The notes under the pieces were generated by a model, which saw nothing but the letters and a program-made list of their open reading frames with translations, was not told the DNA's origin and searched no databases. A stretch of DNA of 34,211 bases. Source: JANQRV01 sp964533785. GTDB taxonomy: Bacteria > Bacteroidota > Bacteroidia > Chitinophagales > Saprospiraceae. Both the position numbers and the translations under genes were made by a program. Location of the stretch: the NCBI GenBank assembly GCA_964533785.1, contig CAZHNG010000023.1:1-34211 (forward strand). The letters run 5' to 3'. Of the stretch, positions 22,500 through 32,300 are shown one piece after another (the stretch's first letter is position 1; the number at the start of each line of letters is the position of its first letter).

Positions 22500-24005
22500 T
22501 TAATAGCCGCTTCTCGACTTGAGTTGATAATCTTCCGGTGGATCCATTTCCACTTCATCGCTTGCTACTTTAAATTCTACCCTTCTATTGACAAAGCTAC
22601 TGACGGTAGGAACTAAGGACTGACTTTGGCCTCCCCAGTGTAAGATCAACCTTCCCCGTCCGATTCCGTAATTGTTCACGAGGTGGTCGATCACTTCGCG
22701 GGCACGATCATAAGAAAGAGCGTCATTATAGGCTTCAGATCCGGTCTCATCGGTGAACCCTTTAACAACCAATCTTAGTTTGGGATTACTTTTCATCATT
22801 TGGGCAATGCCGGATAAGGTGCCATAGTCAGAATATTTAATAGTGTATTGATCCGTTGAAAAATGGATCATCGGCAAAAACCATTCGGCGACCGAATTAC
22901 CACCGGTAAGGCCAACGACTTCGAGTTCTTCTTTGACGATTTCGCGAACTCTATCTTCTGTAACACCACCACCCGCACCTTCGGGTAATTCTCTGTTTTC
23001 AACGATTCCCTGTGAGTTGACCACTTCCCCAGGGCGAGGGGGATTGTAAGGTTCAAGGTCTTTGTAATCCGGTACTCCGTCGCGATCACTATCCAGCGTG
23101 CGGCCTTTCGTATCAACGGGAACGTCAGCAGGTGTTTCCGGTTCCTGGTCCACCAGGTCTAAAACACCGTCACCATCAGTATCTACCAGATCCAGTTCCT
23201 GTTTTTTCTCCAAACCATCCATGCGTTGAACAATATTCCGTAATGGGTTAATCCAATACAGGGGCTCTGCTAATTTCTTGGTATCTCCTACATTAAAGTT
23301 AATGCCTACCCGTGTATAATTCATAAAATCACGGAATGGTGTTCGCACATTTCCTTGTTTTTCGTAACCGTCCAGAAAGTCAGCACGACGGCCAAATAGA
23401 GAAGAAGCCTGGTGCTCTACGCTGACATTAAACCTCGGGCTCAAACGAATGGCAATACCGGCGCCGACTGTGACGTGCGGGGAAATCTCTCTTGGATGAA
23501 GAGCATCCGGATTTCTTTCATCGTAATATCTAGTTTCAAAGTTGTTAACACCTCCGCCCGCTAAAACGTAGTAGTTAAAACGTCTGACATCCTTGTTAAA
23601 TCTCACGGCATTTAAACTTAAGATCCCCAATAAAGAACCAGACATCCAATCGTTCGTATAAGAGCGATTATTCTTTTCATCCATGCCGGAAGCCTGGCCG
23701 TATATGAAATCTCCCCGAAAAGAGAAGATGTAATCGGCGGCTTTTCGGAAGTGAATACCACCGGCAAAATTCATATCGGGAGAAACGTCTCCTGAAACAA
23801 AAAGATAACCGGCATTCACCCCTATCTCAAACATATCTTTAGGAGTAGCTACACCAAAATTGGAAGGTTTATTATTTTGCTGTGGAGTAGCTTCAACTTT
23901 GGGTTGCTTGTTCTTTTTGGATTTTTTGGAATTTTTTTGTGCATCGACGTGACCTGCGAAAGCGAATAGAAGAATTAAAACAACTAGGGTGGTCCTTCTT
24001 TTCAT
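22500..24005 (-). CDS. OmpA-family outer membrane protein with TSP3 calcium-binding repeats
   Basis: The 501-residue protein has a signal peptide (about 1-22), a Lys-rich linker, and a predicted outer membrane beta-barrel (about 50-255). Acidic thrombospondin type 3 repeats follow (about 278-320: DTDGDGVLDLVDQEPETP, DSDRDGVPDYKDLEP), then an OmpA-like peptidoglycan-binding domain (about 380-485) with VVKGFTDETGSEAYNDALSYDRA and the terminal NRRVEF. It probably anchors the outer membrane to the cell wall. The gene has a long (about 430 bp) upstream region and its own terminator, so it is a single-gene transcript. Confidence 0.92.
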   Translation of the reverse strand: MKRRTTLVVLILLFAFAGHVDAQKNSKKSKKNKQPKVEATPQQNNKPSNFGVATPKDMFEIGVNAGYLFVSGDVSPDMNFAGGIHFRKAADYIFSFRGDFIYGQASGMDEKNNRSYTNDWMSGSLLGILSLNAVRFNKDVRRFNYYVLAGGGVNNFETRYYDERNPDALHPREISPHVTVGAGIAIRLSPRFNVSVEHQASSLFGRRADFLDGYEKQGNVRTPFRDFMNYTRVGINFNVGDTKKLAEPLYWINPLRNIVQRMDGLEKKQELDLVDTDGDGVLDLVDQEPETPADVPVDTKGRTLDSDRDGVPDYKDLEPYNPPRPGEVVNSQGIVENRELPEGAGGGVTEDRVREIVKEELEVVGLTGGNSVAEWFLPMIHFSTDQYTIKYSDYGTLSGIAQMMKSNPKLRLVVKGFTDETGSEAYNDALSYDRAREVIDHLVNNYGIGRGRLILHWGGQSQSLVPTVSSFVNRRVEFKVASDEVEMDPPEDYQLKSRSGY

Positions 24006-24434
24006 AATGATAAGGTTTATATTAAATAAGTTCTTGGGAAATCAATTTTCAAGTTACTTAAAATCAGTTTTATTTTTGACAAAATGTTGTCCGCTGTATT
24101 TGCTTAATATTATGTCAGTATAATTCGGAGGATCCTATAGAATAGAACCTGGGTTACCAATATGCATTAATTGATCGCCTCCATTTGGTATCGGCAGATT
24201 ATAGCTGTTTTAAAGCATTAATAATTTTTGTAATCCCAGAATAATTAGGTGGCTTTCGCCAGCGTAGAAGTTTGATTTGTTATTTAACCACAAAAATATT
24301 CTTTATTTTACTAACTACCAATTATATTGACAAGCATTGTGCTTTTTGAAGTTAGGGGGAGTGTAATGAATTGATAATTAGAGAGATTTAGTAATTGTGG
24401 TTTTATAAAATATCCATACGTTAAACTGTACTAT
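24006..24434. other. Divergent intergenic region between the OmpA-family and ureohydrolase-like genes
   Basis: The stretch is A/T rich and shows no open frame of note. On the minus strand TTG (24321-24319), 20 nt and TATTTTTG (24298-24291) form a fair promoter for the OmpA-family gene, which would give a 5' leader of about 280 nt. No promoter of equal quality was seen for the plus-strand gene. No repeat or strong hairpin stands out. Confidence 0.4.
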
Positions 24435-25532
24435 ATGTTTCGAAATTGGTTAAAGGCTAGCTCTTACCACGCCAATTTATCGGCCTTTCGTTCTGATCAA
24501 CTAGGTCGTAACCTTCTTCATTTTCAAGATGTACAATCCTTAAAAGGCTGTAAAGTCGCTTTGATCGGTATGGGCCGAAATATGGACAGGATCAGGAAAT
24601 ATCTGTATGGGTTGTCATTTCCTTTTGAGTCCGCTTCGATAATGGATATGGGGAACCTGCGTAAGTCAGAGGTGGAGTTTGCAATACCCTTATTACGAGA
24701 ACTGTTAGCAGGAAAGATTTTCCCCCTGGTTTTAAGCGAAGATCCGGCATTATCCACAGCGACTTATCATGCTTTTCGCAGTGAAAGGCCTTTAATCAGC
24801 TTAGCTTCCGTTGCCGAAAGGTTCTTTTTTGATGAAGCACACAAAATTGGTCCTTATTATTTCAACGACATCATCATGGCCGATGGTTTTGAATCGCAAT
24901 TGTTTCATTTTGCAGCCATTGGTAGTCAGGCCCATTTTATTTCTCCTGATCAGCTGTCCTACGTACAGAAGAGAAACTTTGATCATCTGAGCCTGGGTAA
25001 GGCCAGAGCTAATTTGAAAGAAGTCGAACCTTACATCCGCGATGCAGATATCATTAACTTTCACCTTGATGTTCTCAAACAGAGTGAAGCGCCGGGGGTG
25101 ATGGATTCTTCACCGGGTGGGTTTACGCACGAAGAAGCTTGCCAGATCATGCGGTATGCCGGTATGAGTGATAAACTAAGAACACTTGGAATTTATGGAT
25201 ATCACAGAGACAATGACATCAATGATTTTACCGCAAAAGTAACTGCACAGTTGGCCTGGTATTTTCTGGACGGCTTTTTCAACCGCAAAAAAGATTTTCC
25301 GGTATCAGTCGAAGACCTGGTCGAATACATCGTCGACTCCAAGAATCTGAATCATCAAATGGTGTTTTTTAAAAGTAATAAGAGCGGCAGATGGTGGATG
25401 CGGGTACCGGTAAAAGTAAAAGGAAAGTATGAAAGACACGGATTGATCCCTTGTTCTTACCTTGATTACGAAATGGCCTGCAAGGATGAATTTCCCGAGC
25501 GTCTGCTCAAAGCTTTTCAACGCTTTACTTGA
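24435..25532 (+). CDS. Ureohydrolase (arginase/formimidoylglutamase)-fold protein with degenerate metal site
   Basis: The 365-residue protein follows the arginase-superfamily layout: VALIGMGRN near residue 40, LVLSEDPALS where active enzymes have the GGDHS motif, and DADIINFHLDVL (about 208-219) where they have SFDIDVLDP. The DAHxD loop is not recognisable (SVAERFFFDEAH stands there), and the GGDHS His is absent. Most manganese ligands are thus changed, so it is probably not an active arginase. Bacteroidota keep such a paralog, often labelled formimidoylglutamase; the role is unknown. It is convergent with panB, with a small hairpin (AGGCCAC 25549-25555, GTGGCCT 25568-25574) at the junction. 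Confidence 0.75.
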   Translation: MFRNWLKASSYHANLSAFRSDQLGRNLLHFQDVQSLKGCKVALIGMGRNMDRIRKYLYGLSFPFESASIMDMGNLRKSEVEFAIPLLRELLAGKIFPLVLSEDPALSTATYHAFRSERPLISLASVAERFFFDEAHKIGPYYFNDIIMADGFESQLFHFAAIGSQAHFISPDQLSYVQKRNFDHLSLGKARANLKEVEPYIRDADIINFHLDVLKQSEAPGVMDSSPGGFTHEEACQIMRYAGMSDKLRTLGIYGYHRDNDINDFTAKVTAQLAWYFLDGFFNRKKDFPVSVEDLVEYIVDSKNLNHQMVFFKSNKSGRWWMRVPVKVKGKYERHGLIPCSYLDYEMACKDEFPERLLKAFQRFT

Positions 25533-25573
25533 AGACTGCAGTCGCCGGAGGCCACATAATGCACAGGGTGGCC

Positions 25574-26392
25574 TTAATTATATTGCTCCTTTTCATTGGG
25601 GAAATCTCCCGTTTTTACATCATCAATATAGCGCATAGTGGCATCCTTAATAGTTTCGTAAAGATCTAAATAGCGACGTAGGAACCTGGGGTGGAAATCT
25701 TTATTCAATCCAAGCATATCGTGAATGACCAGCACTTGGCCGTCGGCATGAGGGCCGCCCCCAATTCCGATAGTAGGTATTTCTAAAGAACGGGAAACTG
25801 TTTTGGTTAAATGAGAAGGGATTTTTTCAAGAACTATACTGAAGCAACCCAGGTCTTCGAGCAACTTTGCATCCGCAATGAGTTTCTCTGCTTCATCTTG
25901 TTCTTTAGCTCTTACGGTATAAGTGCCGAATTTATAGATGGATTGCGGCGTCAGTCCCAGATGGCCCATAACCGGTACGCCGGCACTTAGGATTCTTTTT
26001 ACCGATTCTTCTACCTCAGCTCCGCCTTCGAGCTTTACCGCATGGGCCCCACTTTCTTTCATAATGCGGATAGCGGATTCTAAAGCCACCTTAGAATTTC
26101 CCTGATAAGATCCGAAAGGAAGGTCAACCACAACCAGCGCTCTTTTGACGGCCCGGATAACAGAGGCGGCATGGTAGATCATTTGGTCCAAAGTGATCGG
26201 CAGTGTTGTTTCGTGGCCTGCCATCACATTAGAGGCCGAATCGCCGACCAGAATGACATCAATGCCTGCTGCATCAACAATTCTGGCCATGGAATAATCA
26301 TATGCGGTAAGCATACTGATCTTTTCTCCTTTTTCCTTCATGGCCCTCAGCACATGGGTGGTGATCCTTTTTACTTCCTTAGATACGGTCAT
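25574..26392 (-). CDS. panB: 3-methyl-2-oxobutanoate hydroxymethyltransferase
   Basis: A 272-residue TIM-barrel enzyme of pantothenate synthesis that moves a hydroxymethyl group from methylenetetrahydrofolate to 2-oxoisovalerate, giving ketopantoate. Family motifs are MLTAYDYSMARIVDAAGID, DVILVGDSASNVMAG with the metal-binding Asp, VVVDLPFGSY, AVKLEGG, PVMGHLGLTPQS and the active-site region ETIG-like IPTIGIGGGPHADGQVLV. The protein is of normal length. It is encoded alone, with no panC or panD next to it, and is divergent from dnaK. Confidence 0.96.
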   Translation of the reverse strand: MTVSKEVKRITTHVLRAMKEKGEKISMLTAYDYSMARIVDAAGIDVILVGDSASNVMAGHETTLPITLDQMIYHAASVIRAVKRALVVVDLPFGSYQGNSKVALESAIRIMKESGAHAVKLEGGAEVEESVKRILSAGVPVMGHLGLTPQSIYKFGTYTVRAKEQDEAEKLIADAKLLEDLGCFSIVLEKIPSHLTKTVSRSLEIPTIGIGGGPHADGQVLVIHDMLGLNKDFHPRFLRRYLDLYETIKDATMRYIDDVKTGDFPNEKEQYN

Positions 26393-26583
26393 GGCAATTG
26401 TAAATGGTGGTTAATAACGATTAAACAGCCGCTTAACAAAGCGAAAAGGTAAAGAAAAAAATCAATAAACTGTACCTGCCTTTTTGTCATTCATTTCCAA
26501 AATAGAAAATGATACCAGAAACTATTGTCAGGTGAAAATGATGAGATCGGCATTTTTGGCATGAAGCTTCGGTGATTCTTACC

Positions 26584-26600
26584 TTGGCACATCCCTTGCA
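26584..26600 (+). promoter_or_regulatory. Sigma-54 (-24/-12) promoter candidate of dnaK
   Basis: TTGGCAC, five bases, TTGCA matches the sigma-54 consensus (TGGCAC-N5-TTGCW) at every key position, including the invariant GG and GC with correct spacing. The expected RNA start is about 26611, 38 nt before the dnaK ATG. No CIRCE operator (TTAGCACTC/GAGTGCTAA) was seen nearby. Enhancer-binding sites were not identified. Confidence 0.6.
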
Positions 26601-26648
26601 TAAATATATTCGTAAAATGAAAAATCTTAAATCAAAAGCATACAAAGC

Positions 26649-28577
26649 ATGGGTAAAATAATTGGAATTGACTTAGGTACGACCAACTCCTGCGTAGCGG
26701 TAATGGAGGGGAATGAACCGGTGGTAATACCTAATGACGAAGGTAAGCGTACTACTCCTTCGGTGGTGGCATTCGTGGATAATGGAGACCGGAAAATCGG
26801 GGATCCCGCCAAGCGTCAAGCAATCACTAACCCGGAACGCACCATCAGTTCGATCAAGCGGTTCATGGGGCAGCGCTACAGAGAAGTTAGTGAAGAAGCT
26901 TCGAGAGTTTCTTACAAAGTGGTCAAGGGAGATAATGATACCGTTAGAGTAGATATTGATGGTAGAAAATATACAGCCCAGGAGATATCTGCCATGATCT
27001 TACAAAAAATGAAAAAAGTCGCAGAAGACTTTTTGGGATCAGAGGTAACGGAAGCCGTTGTGACGGTACCTGCATATTTCAACGATTCTCAGCGCCAGGC
27101 TACTAAAGAAGCAGGGGAAATTGCGGGATTGAAAATCCGCCGGATCATTAACGAACCGACGGCAGCAGCCTTGGCATATGGGTTGGACAAAAAAAATAAA
27201 GATGTTACCATTGCCGTATTTGACCTTGGTGGTGGTACTTTTGATATATCGATCCTCGAACTTGGTGAAGGAGTATTTGAAGTAAAATCAACGAATGGTG
27301 ATACTCACTTAGGAGGGGATGACTTTGATCGTGTTGTCATTGATTGGTTGGCCGATTCATTTAAGGGTCAGGAAGGAATCGATTTGCGCAAAGATCCCAT
27401 GGCTTTACAAAGGCTAAAAGAAGCTGCTGAAAAAGCCAAGATCGAATTGTCATCGACAACTGAAACCGAAATTAACCTGCCCTACATTACCGCTGTTGAC
27501 GGCGTTCCTAAGCACCTGGTTTTAAAATTATCCCGCTCGAAATTTGAGCAATTGGCTGATGCCTTGGTAACCAGAACACTGGAACCCTGCCGTAAAGCTC
27601 TGGAAGACGCAAAACTTTCTAAGAGTGACATCGATGAGGTTATTCTGGTAGGTGGGTCTACCAGGATTCCTAGAATTCAACAGGCCGTTGAAGAGTTCTT
27701 TGGCAAGAAACCTAACAAAGGGGTAAACCCCGACGAGGTGGTTGCGATCGGTGCCGCTATTCAAGGTGGTGTTCTTAGTGGTGATGTTCAGGATGTATTA
27801 TTGTTGGATGTAACGCCGTTATCGCTGGGAATTGAAACAATGGGTGGTGTTTACGATGTGGTGATCGAATCCAACTCTACTATTCCTACCAAAAAGTCAA
27901 AAACTTATTCAACGGCAGCGGATAATCAGCCCTCCGTTGAAATTCATATCCTGCAGGGAGAACGGCCAATGGCTAAAGATAACCGTACTGTAGGCCGGTT
28001 CATTCTCGACGGTATTCCGCCGGCACCTAGGGGAATGCCCCAAATTGAAGTGACTTTCGATATTGATGCTAACGGTATTTTGAATGTTTCCGCTAAAGAT
28101 AAAGGCACTGGTAAGGAGCAAAATATCCGTATTGAAGCTTCTACCGGGCTTTCCAAAGAAGAAATAGAAAGAATGAAGGCGGAAGCGGAAGCTAATGCTG
28201 ATGCGGATAAGGAAGCAAGAGAAAGGGTGGACAAACTCAATGCTGCTGATTCACTGATCTTCCAGACTGAAAAGCAGATGAATGAATACGGGGATAAAAT
28301 TCCCGCTGATAAGAAATCGGCTATCGACACTACTCTCAACGAATTGAAAGAAGCGCATAAGTCGGAAGATCTGGATAAAATCGAAAGCGCTACTGAGGCA
28401 TTGAACCAAGCTTGGCAAGCTGCTAGTCAGGACCTTTACCAGGCTGCCCAGCAAGCGGAAGGAGGCCAGACGGGCGAACCAACTGATGGTAGCACCGAGG
28501 GTTCTGGTAAAAGCGGCGGCGCAGATGATGTGACTGATGTAGAATACGAAGAAGTCGATAACGACGATAAGAAGTAA
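26649..28577 (+). CDS. dnaK: Chaperone Hsp70
   Basis: The 642-residue ATP-dependent chaperone is complete. The nucleotide-binding domain (about 1-385) shows GIDLGTTNSCVAV, EAVVTVPAYFNDSQRQ, FDLGGGTFD and LVGGSTRIP. The linker DVLLLDVTPLSLGIET and substrate-binding domain follow, then the helical lid and a Gly/Gln/Ser-rich tail ending VEYEEVDNDDKK, the acidic EEVD-like end that is usual in bacteria. It helps newly made and stress-damaged proteins fold, with DnaJ and GrpE, neither of which is adjacent. It has a sigma-54-type promoter, and its terminator seems to lie in the convergent NUDIX gene. The stop codon touches the stop codon of that gene. Confidence 0.99.
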   Translation: MGKIIGIDLGTTNSCVAVMEGNEPVVIPNDEGKRTTPSVVAFVDNGDRKIGDPAKRQAITNPERTISSIKRFMGQRYREVSEEASRVSYKVVKGDNDTVRVDIDGRKYTAQEISAMILQKMKKVAEDFLGSEVTEAVVTVPAYFNDSQRQATKEAGEIAGLKIRRIINEPTAAALAYGLDKKNKDVTIAVFDLGGGTFDISILELGEGVFEVKSTNGDTHLGGDDFDRVVIDWLADSFKGQEGIDLRKDPMALQRLKEAAEKAKIELSSTTETEINLPYITAVDGVPKHLVLKLSRSKFEQLADALVTRTLEPCRKALEDAKLSKSDIDEVILVGGSTRIPRIQQAVEEFFGKKPNKGVNPDEVVAIGAAIQGGVLSGDVQDVLLLDVTPLSLGIETMGGVYDVVIESNSTIPTKKSKTYSTAADNQPSVEIHILQGERPMAKDNRTVGRFILDGIPPAPRGMPQIEVTFDIDANGILNVSAKDKGTGKEQNIRIEASTGLSKEEIERMKAEAEANADADKEARERVDKLNAADSLIFQTEKQMNEYGDKIPADKKSAIDTTLNELKEAHKSEDLDKIESATEALNQAWQAASQDLYQAAQQAEGGQTGEPTDGSTEGSGKSGGADDVTDVEYEEVDNDDKK

Positions 28578-29141
28578 CTATAATGATCCATCCTCCAGTA
28601 GTTTTTTGACCTTTAAAAGGGCAATAACAGAAAGGGAGTCCGTGATCTCATTACGAAATACCATTTCAAGCGCTTCTTGAAATGGTATTTTTTTTACTAT
28701 AAGCTGTTCCGTTTCTTCCGGAGCTGCTGTTCCAAAAGTTAATTCTTTAGCTACAAAAATCTTGGCCGTTTCATCAGTAACAGAGTTGGAAGTGTGGTAA
28801 TTCCCGATTGCTATCCACTTCTTTGCGCTGATTCCGGTTTCTTCCAGGAGTTCGCGTTGCGCGGCAATAAGTGGCGGAGTATTTAACGGACAACCGCCTT
28901 CGGGAATTTCCCAAGAATATTTATCAATGGTATAACGATATTGCCCTACCATCCAGGTATGGTTGGTTTCATCCAATGGGACAACCCCGATGGCCAGATT
29001 TTTGAAATGAACGACGCCGTAAATACCCGGATTTCCCGAAGGATTGATTACATCACGGTGAGTGAGTTGAATCCATGGGTTTTCGTATACTTTTTTTACG
29101 TCCAACGTTTTCCAGGGATTAGAAAAATCATGATCAAGCAT
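28578..29141 (-). CDS. NUDIX hydrolase (ADP-ribose/NDP-sugar pyrophosphatase-like)
   Basis: A 187-residue cytosolic NUDIX protein. The NUDIX box lies at about residues 82-104 (GGCPLN, then AAQRELLEETGI), with the metal-binding RELLEE core intact, while the first Glu of GX5EX7REUXEEXGU is a Thr. The upstream VVPLDETNHTWMVGQYRY and SWEIPEGG segments fit the ADP-ribose/NDP-sugar pyrophosphatase branch, which cleaves nucleoside diphosphates linked to sugars. The substrate is not certain. Its 3' part contains a strong hairpin that works as a terminator for the opposite strand. Its end abuts dnaK with no spacer. Confidence 0.9.
   Translation of the reverse strand: MLDHDFSNPWKTLDVKKVYENPWIQLTHRDVINPSGNPGIYGVVHFKNLAIGVVPLDETNHTWMVGQYRYTIDKYSWEIPEGGCPLNTPPLIAAQRELLEETGISAKKWIAIGNYHTSNSVTDETAKIFVAKELTFGTAAPEETEQLIVKKIPFQEALEMVFRNEITDSLSVIALLKVKKLLEDGSL
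28656..28695 (+). terminator. dnaK terminator inside the NUDIX coding sequence
   Basis: AAATACCATTTCAAG (28656-28670), loop CGCTT, CTTGAAATGGTATTT (28676-28690), then five more T (28691-28695), giving a continuous run of eight T. This is a canonical plus-strand intrinsic terminator with 15 perfect pairs. It lies 79-118 nt past the dnaK stop. On the other strand the same bases encode NUDIX residues about 149-162 (VKKIPFQEALEMVF). The minus side has only a short T-run, so it acts in the dnaK direction. Confidence 0.88.
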
Positions 29142-29199
29142 AGTTTACGTTTCTCTTTTAGTTAAGCCTCAGAACAAATGTTCATAAAAAGTTATGCTG

Positions 29200-29246
29200 C
29201 AAAATTAAAAAGCTGCGGGTTGCAAATTCAAAACTTGCAACCCGCA
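29200..29246 (-). terminator. Terminator after the large exported protein gene
   Basis: TGCGGGTTGCAA (29214-29225) and TTGCAACCCGCA (29235-29246) form a perfect 12-bp stem with a 9-base loop. On the minus strand it is followed by GCTTTTTAATTTT (29212-29200). It lies about 80 bp after the stop of the large gene. Confidence 0.78.
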
Positions 29247-29326
29247 ATTTAGAACATTTAACCACATCGCCGGAAAACAATACAATAAAAGAAAGTGTTT
29301 TTAGGTGGTGTTATATGAACATCGTG

Positions 29327-32300
29327 TTATTGATTAGCTGCTTGTATTCTTCTCAGGAATAAATTGGCTCTTCCGGTCTCAACGGCCTGAATCTCGTACG
29401 TTTCGCCATCGTCCATCTTCATGATCAGATCTTTTGCTTTTAGTTTTTCCAATTCTTCCATAAACCGGACATTATTGGAAACTAAGCTCAGGATTCCTTG
29501 CTTAAACCCAAAATAGTAATACAATTCATTGGGTGATTTGATGTAAACATACAGCCGGTCATCGCCGGTAGTAGGCATTTTACATTCAATGTAACAAGTA
29601 ACCATCTTACCGATTGATTCGCCATTAATACTAATAATACCGCTTTTATTACTGGTCGTAAGGAACGATTGATATTCCGGATCCCATTTCAGTTTTAATT
29701 TACTGAATAAGAAGGTGAAGGGGTTATACTTTTTGGGAATATCGAGAAAACCGCTATTGATCGCAGCCACCGCCTCCGTCATGTCTTTATTATTTGGAAA
29801 AAGTTCGGCAATGGCCTTTTTATAGAAGTTCATATCAGTCAAATAGACAATATTTTGCCCTTCGAAGCCCGAGGATTTAAAGTCGTTGGTCATTACTTTT
29901 AGCAGTGGCTCGGGGATGATCAGGTTGATTCCCGTCATTAATTCAGCCGTTGTTGGTGGCCCCACAAACGCGGGTTGAAATACATCCACAGAATCTTCTT
30001 CCAGCAATAAAATATTATCGTCAACCTGTTCTTCTTCTTCCGTGGGCGGAGGAAAAGCCGATTGGGCAATTCCCGCTGCCTTTACATTGATGTATTTCAG
30101 GCCGGAACCAATATTGAATTTTCCTTCCGCTTCGACATTACCCGATTGGTTGTTGAAAACAAATTTATTGCCTACTAACTCCTCTTGAATGACTTTTGAA
30201 GAATCACCAAAAATGAACTCATCATTATTTTCGTCGTATTTGAAAACGCCTTTTGCGGGGAAAATATCCCGGTCTTTCCGGTACTTCAAGGGCATCATTA
30301 CGCTTGGATAGACCAGCGCAGATTCTTTACTAAGGAAAAGGCCTGTTTTTATAGGTTCTCCCTCATAACTATTAGGGACATCATATCCAATGGCTAAATC
30401 TTTTTTATCCCCTTCACTGTGTACGGAGAACCAATATGTTCTGGGCAACTTATCGGCGTTTAGCCGGGCAAAACCATCGAATTTCAAGTTTTTAGATTGC
30501 GCATTTAGCGTAATTGTTCCTTGAAAAGTAGTTTTATGATCGATATAAAAACTGTCATTAGGGGTAACTTCGCCCGTAGCTCTTGTGATGGCTAATTTAT
30601 CCCTGTAAGCCCCTTTACCTACTGGCTGACCGGAAATGTCAGAAAGCTTAATTTCCTGTTGCTTGTCATTGATGTTATATTCGTAAAAACCATTGGCCTT
30701 GTAATGTCTTCTACCCAGAATGTTGACCGTGGCGCGATTGATCACGTGGTAGCGGTTTAGAGTGTCCGCGATAATTTGGGCATTTTCCATGGTTTTCATA
30801 TTACCGCCCGGTTGCACTTCCACAAACCCGCTATCGGGAATAATAAAGGCATCAGCGGCTACTACGTGGGGTACGCCATCAACTTTTAGCTGCCCGGTAT
30901 TGATGGCATAAGTGGCTGTTTTTCCTTCAAACCTCAGGGAATCCTGATCTGGATGAGTGGAGAGAAAACCTCCAAATTCATTTTTTTCATCCTTAAATGA
31001 AATGGTTTCTTCCTTCATATCCCAGTCGAACTCATCCATGGTCGTTTCATATTTGTTGTAGGGCAACTGAGTTAGTCCTTGATCATCATTGGATTCAAAA
31101 AAACCGACTTCTTCATCAAAATCAATGGTTGCGCTCACGTTGAAAGTTCTCAATGCAAGATCATCGGTGTTGAATGCTTTAATGCTAACATCAGAGGTGT
31201 CAGCGTCAACAGAAAATGCACCGAAGGAAATCATTTTGGAGGATAGGCTCGCCTTGTCCCAGTCCAGCTTACCGTCAGCCTTAAGACCACCAGGGGTTAA
31301 GATCAGCGTACCATCGAGCGTATGGTTCTTTTTCTGGAAAAGCTCAAAGGGAGCAACGTCAGAACGGACGTACATACTGTCTTTATAAGGTTTCCAGTTA
31401 ATATTCACATCCACACCGTGTACTTTGGGAACCTGTACATCGCTGTCGCGTACTTCCTCCAGATCGAATAATTCCGCACTAGCGGTTAATTCCTTAGGTT
31501 TGAATACAATGTTCTCCGAGTTAACGGATGCGCCTAAATATTGTAGGTTGCCTCGTCCTTGTAAGCCTTGATTACTTAAGGCTATTTGTCCTTTATAACT
31601 TCCTTTTCCCCGGTAGTTCGGGTATACCTCATCGAGGTTGTTCGTAACGAAGCCTAAGGACTTGTCGTGGTCTTGCAATTTTAAAGTTTCTTCGAAATCG
31701 GGGAAAATGCCCGCAGAACGAAAAGTGCCTTGGAACTGAATGTCTTTCGGGCCATAAGCGTCGAGGTGATTAAAGCTGAATGGTTCAAGCTCAAAGTAGA
31801 AGGAGTCACGTTGATAAACTCCGCTAAACGTACTATCTGAGTCGTAATAAACAAAAGAATTACTTTTACTTTGGAAAGAGGGGAACATGGGAATGTTATC
31901 TTTGCCGGATTTATTGGCAGGTGCATCTGTAAGCAATACGCCGGTAAGGTTTTCAACTCTGGAACCAATGGAGCGGGCAATGGGACGGTTATTCTTATCT
32001 AGTTCATTGGTAGGAACAAATAAGTCGAAATACCGGACAGAATCCATATTAACCTGGAACTTATCGTAATCAAAGTGGTAATCCTTTCCGGTAAGGGTAG
32101 AAAAGCCCACAAAAAGGACACCGTCAAAATCCATGTTCCTATTGTCCTTGAGGATCAGCTTAGAAGAGTCCGGAACCACTCCCACTTTTTGGCGTGGGCT
32201 AAATTCAAGGCTTTTTACACCCAGAATGCTGATGTTCTGAGTATTCAGATCCAGTACCGCATTGACGTTCTCGGTATTGGATCGTATTTTGAGTAAGTCA

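Noticed and set aside
26460..26648. CIRCE/HrcA operator upstream of dnaK
   Set aside because: No TTAGCACTC/GAGTGCTAA pair or near match was seen; only the sigma-54-type element stands out.
27944..28339. A 131-residue Ser/Leu-rich minus-strand frame opposite dnaK
   Set aside because: It is the antisense image of the well-conserved dnaK substrate-binding region and shows no features of its own.
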